A DNA stretch of 47,647 nt from Candidatus Eiseniibacteriota bacterium (GTDB taxonomy: Bacteria; Eisenbacteria; RBG-16-71-46; CAIMUX01; WJJG01). Under the pieces are notes generated by a model that did no database searches, had not been told where the DNA came from, and worked only from the letters and a program-made list of their open reading frames with translations. Shown here one piece after another: positions 1-6,580 of this stretch; the first letter of the stretch is position 1, and each line of letters opens with the position of its first letter. The position numbers were made by a program, and so were the translations under genes. The stretch is taken from the NCBI GenBank assembly GCA_023129715.1, contig JAGMBO010000110.1:1-47647 (forward strand). The letters run 5' to 3'.

Positions 1-1240
1 TCTCCGCCAGCCCGGTCTGGGCACGACCAAACGCCCGCGCCGCCCCGCGGGCGCGTCCGGCACGCGCCAGGGCGGTGCCGATCAGACGCCACGCCTGCGC
101 CGCTTCCCAACGGGCTCCGGCGCTGGCCGCCCTGCGGCGCGCCCTCCAGGCGACGGCCACAGCCTCCCGCGGCTGCCCCAGCACAAGCGCCAGGGTCGCC
201 TTCCGCAGTTCGAGTTCGATGGCCAGATCCCCATCCGGCGCCAGCCGCGCCGCGATGCGCCCGCCGCAGCGAATCGCCCGGGCAGCCTTCTGGGCCTCCC
301 CCGCGAGCAGGTAGCACTCGGCAAGATACTCGCACGCGAGTCCCTCCTCGCGCGGCAGGGCCATGCGGCGCGCGGCGCGCCAAGCCGCGAGCAGACGCCG
401 CCGTCCCTCCTGAAGCTCGCCGCCGCGAACGGCGACCCATCCGAGCCCGAGTTTGGCGAGCAGGGCGGTCGTCGTCCGCTGCAGGGCATCCGCCTGGATC
501 TGCGCCTCTTCGAACAGGCGCCGGGCGTGGGGCAAGAGGCCGATCAACCCGACGGCCCATCCGCGGTTGAGCAGCACCGTCGTGTGCCCGGCGACGTCAC
601 CCGCTTGCCAGTAGTGCTGGGCCGCCTGGGCATAGAGACGATTCGCCTCTGCGAGAGCTCCCTTGCGCCGGGCGACGATCGCCAGCAGGGCGTAGGCATC
701 CCCCTTGAAAATCTCGCTGCCCGCGTCGCTCGCGTGCCGTGCGGCAGCAAGCCCCCAACGCTCGGCGGCATCTTCATCGCCGCGCACCGCGGCGATCCGC
801 GCCTGCAGGAGCGCCAGCCGCGCACGAGTGGCCGGCGCCGTGCGCGGAAGGATCTCGGTTTCCAACGCGTCGAGCAGGAACGCCGCTCTCGCATACCGGC
901 CCCCGCGCGTTTCCTCCTGGGCCAGCGTGAGGGTCGCCAGGGCGAGCGCCTCGGGGTCGCGCACCTGGCCGGCGTCGATCGCATCCCGAACCCATGGCAC
1001 GCCGGTCCTCAGGTGGTCACGATGGTTGAGTCGCGCACAGGCACTCAGCAGCAAACAGAGTCCTTCGACCGCGTGGGGCGGGATCTCCGCGGCGATCCAA
1101 TGGGATGAGATCGCCGGCCAGAGCAGATCATGCACCGACTGCCAGGCCCCGGCGGAGAGATACTGGCGCGCCCCGGCGCAGAGTGGTTTCCACTCCGTCG
1201 CCGAGCGCACGCGTGCCTTGTCAGAACCGCTGGCCGGCAT
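1..1240 (-). CDS. TPR-repeat protein, N-terminal part (runs off the left edge)
   Basis: The minus strand stays open from an ATG at 1240 to the window edge (413 codons). The product begins MPASGSDKARVRSATEW and is almost entirely helical, with tetratricopeptide-like pairs such as GDAYALLAIVARRKGALAEA and HTTVLLNRGWAVGLIGLLP. Ala/Leu/Arg-rich helices recur about every 34-40 residues. No enzyme motif is visible in the part present. A weak GGCGGAG lies upstream of the ATG. TPR arrays of this kind act as peptide or protein sensors in regulators; here they could be the N-terminus of a TPR regulator whose output domain is off the window, which is inference. The same strand carries the small exported repeat peptide 145 bp upstream, so the two may be co-transcribed. 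Reading in the other minus-strand frames gives Arg/Pro-rich low-quality peptides, which supports this frame. Confidence 0.72.
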   Translation of the reverse strand, partial: MPASGSDKARVRSATEWKPLCAGARQYLSAGAWQSVHDLLWPAISSHWIAAEIPPHAVEGLCLLLSACARLNHRDHLRTGVPWVRDAIDAGQVRDPEALALATLTLAQEETRGGRYARAAFLLDALETEILPRTAPATRARLALLQARIAAVRGDEDAAERWGLAAARHASDAGSEIFKGDAYALLAIVARRKGALAEANRLYAQAAQHYWQAGDVAGHTTVLLNRGWAVGLIGLLPHARRLFEEAQIQADALQRTTTALLAKLGLGWVAVRGGELQEGRRRLLAAWRAARRMALPREEGLACEYLAECYLLAGEAQKAARAIRCGGRIAARLAPDGDLAIELELRKATLALVLGQPREAVAVAWRARRRAASAGARWEAAQAWRLIGTALARAGRARGAARAFGRAQTGLAE

Positions 1241-1385
1241 GCATAGGGCTCCGCCATTGACCGTGGCAAGTGTGCGCGCTGCCGTATCCCGATGCGCTGG
1301 GAGCAAAAGGCAGCCCGTCCGCCGCCACGGAGGACAGTCTGAGAGCGTCTGTTGTGAATCCGCTACGGGGATGCGTCAGGGGGGA

Positions 1386-1685
1386 CTACTCGGGGAATTC
1401 CTCGCCGAGGGCGTCACCGGTGTCCTTCGAGGTCGACTTCTCCGGAAACTCCTCACCCAGTCCGTCGTCGAAGATCCAGAGTACTAGAACTGAAATCTTC
1501 AGCCCGACGGCGGCCAGAACCGGCCCCAGGACAACTTCGGGGAATTCCTCTCCCAGCGCATCGGTGGAGGATCCACCCTTACTGCTTCGGCAACCGTCGG
1601 TTGCTTCTGCACTCGCCGGGATGCTCCCGATCGTGAGAAAAGCGAGCAGGACAGCCAAGATCCAGGGCTGGTGCCGTTTCTTCAT
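1386..1685 (-). CDS. Small exported peptide with three LGEEFPE repeats
   Basis: A 99-residue protein with an N-terminal signal peptide (basic MKKRHQP, hydrophobic ILAVLLAFLTIG, likely cleavage after ASA near residue 26). The mature part has three copies of a nonapeptide, (D/G)ALGEEFPE or DGLGEEFPE, the last at the extreme C-terminus. A hydrophobic stretch (VVLGPVLAAVGLKISVLVLW) separates copies one and two. The copies use different synonymous codons (GGC/GGT/GGA, TTC/TTT, CCC/CCG, GAG/GAA), so the peptide rather than the DNA is conserved. The start has a clear GGAGGCG Shine-Dalgarno 5-6 nt upstream. The gene directly precedes the TPR protein on the same strand. I do not recognise the family. 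A secreted signal-peptide precursor read by the TPR protein is a hypothesis; a small envelope protein is the plain alternative. Confidence 0.7.
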   Translation of the reverse strand: MKKRHQPWILAVLLAFLTIGSIPASAEATDGCRSSKGGSSTDALGEEFPEVVLGPVLAAVGLKISVLVLWIFDDGLGEEFPEKSTSKDTGDALGEEFPE

Positions 1686-2279
1686 CGTACGCCTCCGTGC
1701 GTATCCTGTTTTCCGGCTCGCAGACCGCTCCGGGCCGCGAGCCCCTCTTCATGGCTGCATGAAAAGGCTAGGTTCAGCCACTGGGAATTGTCAACTGGTT
1801 ATTCTCAACCAGGCAGGACGGAAGAGGCCGGCGGGCGGCCCGGCCGAATTGCCGGATACCAGCCTAGATGATTATCGGGCAACTGCTTAGTGGATTCTGG
1901 GCACGTGGGCACGCGATCCGTCAACCATGGTGGAGCGACGGAGCGCTGGCGCCGGTGCGGAAGGGGCGGAATCAGGCCTTCGGGAGCGTCGGAGAAGAGC
2001 GAAGGACAATCAAGAAAGCCGCACAGATGCAGCATTACTGCATCTGTGCGCGTATGCGGGGGGCGTGGAGGGGAGCGATGATCGACGGTCAGCTACGGCG
2101 CCGGCCACCGGCTCACCAAATGAGGGGCAGAATCACTTCGCCTGATTCGGCACAGTCCAATGGGACGAGCGGACCGGATCAGACCGGCGGGACCGGCGCG
2201 CACCGGAGCAGACCCTTTGCCGCAGCGCGTGCCTTGGGTCCGCTCGCCCCCGGCACGTTGGAGATTCGTGCAAAACCAT
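1686..2279. other. Non-coding interval between two minus-strand genes
   Basis: I see no convincing gene here; the open frames lack ribosome sites and have Arg/Gly/Pro-rich translations. It contains the strong hairpin at 2020-2050 and a weaker 6-bp inverted repeat (CTGGTT/AACCAG) near 1795-1812. The promoter of the repeat-peptide gene should lie in 1690-1780, but no clear -35/-10 pair is visible. Confidence 0.5.
2020..2050 (-). terminator. Perfect 13-bp hairpin with 5-nt loop
   Basis: The arms CGCACAGATGCAG (2020-2032) and CTGCATCTGTGCG (2038-2050) are perfectly complementary around the loop CATTA. It lies downstream of the 136-aa minus-strand gene. The minus strand continues into a pyrimidine-rich stretch (GGCTTTCTTG) but has no full U-tract. 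It could be a terminator or a dyad binding site; the sequence alone does not decide. Confidence 0.45.
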
Positions 2280-2690
2280 TCAGACCCCCGAGGCAAAGAG
2301 CGATTGGCTGACTTCCACGCGACGAGCCAGATCGAGGGTCTTCCAGACGCCGATCAGTTCCCCACGCGCTCGCTCCCGCACCTCGGCCGGCACGGTATAG
2401 AGATCCTCATCGGAGAGGCGCGCGAAGGCGCGCGCAATCGTCGTCAGGTTGCGACAGATGCAGATCGCCTCGTCATCTTCGGAAGGACGGAGGGGATGCA
2501 CGGTCCGGTCGCAGAAGCGCTCCTCCACCCTCTCCGTAGACCGATCTTCTTCCCGCTCGTCCGACTCGCCGCTTCCTGCAAACGGCAGGGTCCGCAGAAG
2601 CGCGACGATCTTTCCGAGCAAGGCCTCATCCGAGCCGCCCGCTCCATGATCGCCCCCCGGATCCGGCATTGTGCGCAGCTCTGATGACAT
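2280..2690 (-). CDS. Hypothetical 136-aa protein
   Basis: The start is supported by a strong Shine-Dalgarno (AGGAGG about 7 nt upstream of the ATG at 2690). The product has an acidic, Gly-rich N-terminus (MSSELRTMPDPGGDHGAGG), a charged linker rich in Glu/Asp/Arg, and a helical C-terminal half (TIARAFARLSDEDLYTVPAEVRERARGELIGVW, split here by reading order). It has no signal peptide, membrane segment or catalytic motif. I do not recognise it. It is transcribed away from the kinase-AAA-TPR gene and shares its upstream region, so a regulatory partner role is possible but unproven. Residue composition and codon use match the neighbouring real genes. Confidence 0.65.
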   Translation of the reverse strand: MSSELRTMPDPGGDHGAGGSDEALLGKIVALLRTLPFAGSGESDEREEDRSTERVEERFCDRTVHPLRPSEDDEAICICRNLTTIARAFARLSDEDLYTVPAEVRERARGELIGVWKTLDLARRVEVSQSLFASGV

Positions 2691-2890
2691 CGTTCACACC
2701 TCCTCATGTCGTGTTTACTTGATCGTCTCTGAACCGGCCTGACGCCCGTCCGCGGGCAGGCTGGTGCAGGAGCCGTGCCAGCCGCACCGTCCCGCGGACC
2801 GTCGGTCACGCCAACGCCGCAAATGACGGCAGCGGCGGCTCTGGTGGTCGCGATGGTGTGCTCTACCACGCGCCCGCACTCGGATGGGAT

Positions 2891-2950
2891 TGTCTCATTC
2901 CATCTCATTGAGTCTCATTCGGTCTCAATGACTCTGATTCCGTCTCATTC
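2891..2950. repeat. Six 10-bp direct repeats (TCTCATT core), helically phased
   Basis: Six consecutive 10-bp units share the core TCTCATT at the same position in each unit (variants TCTCAAT and TCTGATT in units four and five). The 10-bp period puts every core on the same face of the helix. The array lies about 160-220 bp upstream of the predicted kinase promoter and downstream, in the minus sense, of nothing known. Direct phased heptamers resemble an activator-binding array, which is inference. Confidence 0.75.
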
Positions 2951-3004
2951 GCGTTGACCATCCCATCCGCTCTCGATCAGTTCCCCCCGATCTCAGTTGT
3001 GTGA

Positions 3005-3105
3005 CCGGCTCGCCCTCCGGCTGAGCGCCCTCCGGCTGAGCACACCTTCCGGCAGAGCGCCCTCCGGCAGAGCACACCTTCCAGCAGAGCGCCCTCCGGT
3101 AGAGC
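3005..3105. repeat. Alternating 15- and 17-bp direct repeats next to promoter
   Basis: A 12-bp partial unit is followed by CCGGCTGAGCGCCCT (15 bp), CCGGCTGAGCACACCTT (17 bp), a second 15-mer, a second 17-mer, a third 15-mer and a partial unit. This gives a 32-bp higher-order period. The array ends 4 bp before the -35 element of the kinase-gene promoter. It may be a protein-binding array or a slippage-prone minisatellite. Confidence 0.8.
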
Positions 3106-3108
3106 AAA

Positions 3109-3137
3109 TTGCCCCATTCGGACAAGTGTGCTATATT
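3109..3137 (+). promoter_or_regulatory. Sigma70-type promoter of the kinase-AAA-TPR gene
   Basis: TTGCCC (3109-3114), a 17-bp spacer and TATATT (3132-3137) give four of six and five of six consensus matches at ideal spacing. Transcription would begin near 3144, which rules out the upstream GTG at 3128 as the translation start. The -10 region shares AAGTG..CTAT with the promoter candidate at 16980-17007. Confidence 0.55.
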
Positions 3138-3262
3138 GGTGCAATCTAGACTTGCTGTCTCGCACCAGTCGTGGAGAGACCGAACCGCCGCCGAGAGAGT
3201 GCTCTCCGGCGCACCAGCGCTCGGACGTGATGTCCGTCCGCTCCGCTGAAGGCAGCATCACC

Positions 3263-6200
3263 ATGCCCCTTGCCGACCTGAGGTATGAACCGCTGCGCGA
3301 ACTCGGCCGTTCCCCCGAGCGCGCCACGACCGCCGCGCGCGATCACTTGACCGGGGCCTCGATCGTCTTGAAAACCGGCTCCCCCAACTCGCTCGGCCGA
3401 GAGTTGGGCGTCCACCTCGCCCTCCCGCCGGGGATTGCCCCGACGATCTGCGACGCGTCGTGGACCCCGGATCAGCGCCTGGTGCTCGCCCTAGAGCACC
3501 TCTCCGGGGAGACCCTGGGCGCTGCCGCCGGCCGCGTCCCCCCCCGTGAGCGTCCTGCCCTCGTCTTTGCCATCGCCGATGCGCTCGCCCAGATGCACCG
3601 CGGCGGTGTCATTCACGCCGATCTCTCTCCGGAAAACATCTTCCTGCTCGAGACACCCCAAGGAACTGCCGTGCGCCTACTCGACTTCGGCTCCGCCTTC
3701 GGGCCCACGACGGACGCGCCGCTGCAGGAGCAAGAGCGCGGCGCAACCCCGGGCCTCGTCGCCCCTGAGCTCCTGCAAGGGTGGATCATCGACGAACGGG
3801 TCGATCAGTTCTCCCTGGCGGCAACCCTGCGCGCGTGCTGGCCCGAACTGGAGCGAGACTCCCAGTGGGCGCCGCTCATCGAGCAACTCTCCGATCCCGT
3901 GCCCGCCCGCCGCTTCCCTGAAATGGCCGCGGTCTGCCGGGCACTCGCTTCACGGTTCGCGCTGCCTTGCGGCGCACCTTCCCCGCCGCGTTTCCCTGCG
4001 GGTGCGTTGCGCGGCCGCCGGGCCCTGATCGAGGAGCTGTGCCGGCGTGCCACGGCGGCACCCGGAACCCGTCTTCTGCTCCAGGCGCGACCCGGCGTGG
4101 GTCTCACCCGGCTTCTTCTAGAGGCGGTCGGCGCGTTGGCCGCGGCGGGTGCCCGCCCCGCGCGCATCATCGATCTGGCGACTCCGCGTCGAGCTCCGCA
4201 GCCGCGCGCGGCGCTCGCCCTGATGCGCGCGGCCACGGAACGCGAGGAGACCCTGCTCTGCGGTGTGGCCGATCCGTCCCCCGATCTCCGTGGTTGGCCC
4301 ACGCCGTTCGCCGCTGACTTGTGCGACGAGCTGCGTGCCGACTCCTGGAAACGCATCGCCGTCCTGCCGCTCGAAGCCTCCGACATCGAGGAATTGCTCG
4401 TCGATAGCCTGGGAGGCGCGGGCGAGGGCGTTGAGCAACTCGCGGCCCAGCTCGCCGAGCGCACCGCGGGCGACTTGCACCTCTGCGCCCAAGGCTTCGC
4501 CAGGGCCATCGCGCGCGCCGGAGAGGCGGATGGTCTCGCCTGGAACCTCGATCCGGCCAAGGCCGCCGCAGCGATCGCTGATTGGGATGTTCCGGCTTAT
4601 CCCCCGAGTCTCCACAACCTGCCCACCCGCCTGCGGGCTGGGTTGCAGCTCTGCGCCCGCGCGGGCCCCGAGATGCCGCGCGTCGTGGCGCAGGGACTCA
4701 TCGAGCACTGCCTGCCGCCTGAGGATTTCCACCTGCTCTGCGCCCACGGTCTGCTCGCCGCCAGGCGAGCAGACCGGGTCGCCTTCGCAACCGAGCGGCT
4801 GTGGCGCGAAAGCGAACTCGCCGGTTCCCCCGACTTACCTCACCAGCGCGATACCGACCGGATGGTCGATGCCTGGTTGCACGAGCACTGGCCTCCCGAC
4901 CCGGCTAGAACACAAGAATCGGCGCGCGCCGCCCGCCGCGCGGCATCCTTGGATGATGTGGATCGCGAGGCCGCCTATCTCGCCGCCGCCCTGCAGCGCG
5001 CCTACGTCGAACAACGCTGGGGTCAGATCCGCATCCTGCTCGCCTACCCCGATGATCCCCCCACCACCTGGGCCCTTGACCCCACCCTGGTCCGCGTACG
5101 CCGGTTGCACGAACGCCTGCGGGGTCGCTGGAGCCGGGCAGGCCTACTCCTCGCCGCAGCCCGGGGGATTCGCCCCGTGGCCCGCGCCATCGGCGATCGG
5201 CTCCTCGTCCACCTGGCCGACGCGCACGAGGTCGCCGAGTCACAGGAAGCATTGATCCTGCTCCTCGATCACACGGTCAACGACCGTCGGGCAACGTCAC
5301 GCTTCGAAACCTATGCTCAGCGTCTCGAAGCCGCCCGGCCGCAAGATGAAGATGCCCTGGCCGGCGTCCTCGACTTCTATCGCGCCCAGCGCGCGCTCGG
5401 CGCCGGTGAGACGGCAGCCGCCGGCCGCCTGGCCCGGCGCGCCGCCGAGCGCCTGCGTGGCAGCGGCCGCCGCCAGGAAACTCTCAGTCTGCAGATGCTT
5501 GCGATCCTCGGCTACGCGCGCAATCCGGAGCAGTCGATCGCCCAGCTGCACCACGCCGTCGCCCAGGCGCCCGATGCGGAACTCGAGGCCCTGCTCCGCC
5601 GCAACCTCTCTCTGATGCATGCCCGCCACGGCGATCCTGCGGCGGCGGCGGAGTGTGCCGAGCAGGGCATCCATCGTCTCTGGGGCCGAGTTTCCCCGAA
5701 GCGGCTGACCGGATTGCGCATTCAGCGTGCGCTCGCGTGGGCGGATCTCGATTACACGATGCGCGCGCTCGACGAAGCCCTGCAGCTGCAGCGCCTCGCC
5801 GGCGTGCGCCGGCACCGCGACCATCGCATCACCGTGCGGCTGCTCCTGGGCACCTGTCTCATGGTGCGCCACGCCTCCCGCGCCGCGCTGCGCGAAATCG
5901 CCTCGGCCTGGGAAGAAACCGCCGCCGGCTGCAATCCCGGGCTGCGCAGCGACGCCTTACGCTGCCTGATCGAGGCGATCCTCGACCGGGAGGACTGGTC
6001 CTTCGCCGCGACCTACGCGGATCGGCTGCGGCTCGAGGGCGTCTCGCGGGACAACGAGGACCCAACCGTGAAGGCGCGGGCCGGAGCGTTGCACGCCCAG
6101 GCAACCGGAGACCTGCCCCGGGCTGCCGCGCTTCTAACCGCCCGCCTCGCGGAGGCGCGCGCGCTGGTTCAACACCTGGCGGCCGCGCGTTTCCTCCATC

Positions 6201-6559
6201 ATCTGGGGGTTGTACATCTGGAACTGGCCCGGCAAGCCGCCGGGAGCCGGCGCCAACGACATGCCCGCATCGCCGGCGAGTTCTTCGGCGAGGAAACCGG
6301 CCGCCTCGTTACCCGCGGGCATGGCTACTACCGGGCCCGCGCCTTGCTTGGCTTCGCCCGCGCCCGGGCGCTGCTTGCCGACCCCGCGGGGGCGGCCACG
6401 GCGGTCAATGAGGCAGTTGAGATCGCTCGCCGCAGCGAGAGTCTCGGCTTACTGACCGAGTGCTTGCAGGCGCGCGTGGAGCTGCAGGTTTCGTCCGACA
6501 GGGGTGCGGGGGATGAACCGCTGCGCGCAGGATCGCCTGCGTCGCCCCCCCGCGGATAG
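3263..6559 (+). CDS. Ser/Thr kinase-like / AAA-like ATPase / TPR regulator
   Basis: About 1098 residues from the ATG at 3263, chosen because it lies downstream of the predicted promoter and has GAAGG about 10 nt upstream; ATG 3230 is an alternative. Residues 8-230 are a protein-kinase fold: candidate ATP lysine in IVLK (37), catalytic loop HADLSPEN (118-125), DFG (141-143) and an APE-like VAPE. Ser replaces the usual Lys of the catalytic loop, as in other bacterial DxSPxN kinases. Residues 245-500 look like a STAND/AAA ATPase, but the P-loop reads ARPGVGLTR, with Leu for the essential Lys. The rest, about 550 residues, is TPR-like helices. The architecture resembles PknK-type regulators. It is followed 21 bp later by the GAF-AAA-Fis gene, a likely operon partner. 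Kinase activity is plausible; NTP hydrolysis by the middle domain is doubtful. Confidence 0.85.
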   Translation: MPLADLRYEPLRELGRSPERATTAARDHLTGASIVLKTGSPNSLGRELGVHLALPPGIAPTICDASWTPDQRLVLALEHLSGETLGAAAGRVPPRERPALVFAIADALAQMHRGGVIHADLSPENIFLLETPQGTAVRLLDFGSAFGPTTDAPLQEQERGATPGLVAPELLQGWIIDERVDQFSLAATLRACWPELERDSQWAPLIEQLSDPVPARRFPEMAAVCRALASRFALPCGAPSPPRFPAGALRGRRALIEELCRRATAAPGTRLLLQARPGVGLTRLLLEAVGALAAAGARPARIIDLATPRRAPQPRAALALMRAATEREETLLCGVADPSPDLRGWPTPFAADLCDELRADSWKRIAVLPLEASDIEELLVDSLGGAGEGVEQLAAQLAERTAGDLHLCAQGFARAIARAGEADGLAWNLDPAKAAAAIADWDVPAYPPSLHNLPTRLRAGLQLCARAGPEMPRVVAQGLIEHCLPPEDFHLLCAHGLLAARRADRVAFATERLWRESELAGSPDLPHQRDTDRMVDAWLHEHWPPDPARTQESARAARRAASLDDVDREAAYLAAALQRAYVEQRWGQIRILLAYPDDPPTTWALDPTLVRVRRLHERLRGRWSRAGLLLAAARGIRPVARAIGDRLLVHLADAHEVAESQEALILLLDHTVNDRRATSRFETYAQRLEAARPQDEDALAGVLDFYRAQRALGAGETAAAGRLARRAAERLRGSGRRQETLSLQMLAILGYARNPEQSIAQLHHAVAQAPDAELEALLRRNLSLMHARHGDPAAAAECAEQGIHRLWGRVSPKRLTGLRIQRALAWADLDYTMRALDEALQLQRLAGVRRHRDHRITVRLLLGTCLMVRHASRAALREIASAWEETAAGCNPGLRSDALRCLIEAILDREDWSFAATYADRLRLEGVSRDNEDPTVKARAGALHAQATGDLPRAAALLTARLAEARALVQHLAAARFLHHLGVVHLELARQAAGSRRQRHARIAGEFFGEETGRLVTRGHGYYRARALLGFARARALLADPAGAATAVNEAVEIARRSESLGLLTECLQARVELQVSSDRGAGDEPLRAGSPASPPRG

Positions 6560-6580
6560 ACGACGAAGGGAGTGCCCTGA

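Noticed and set aside
2891-3105. CRISPR array
   Set aside because: Units are 10-17 bp and contiguous with no unique spacers, and there are no cas genes.
3128-3262. GTG at 3128 as start of the kinase-like gene
   Set aside because: It lies inside the predicted promoter (-10 at 3132-3137) and has no ribosome site; translation before 3230 is not kinase-like.
3380-3690. Calling the kinase domain a pseudokinase because Lys is replaced by Ser in the catalytic loop
   Set aside because: Many bacterial kinases read DxSPxN at this place, and the catalytic Asp, the Asn and DFG are all present.
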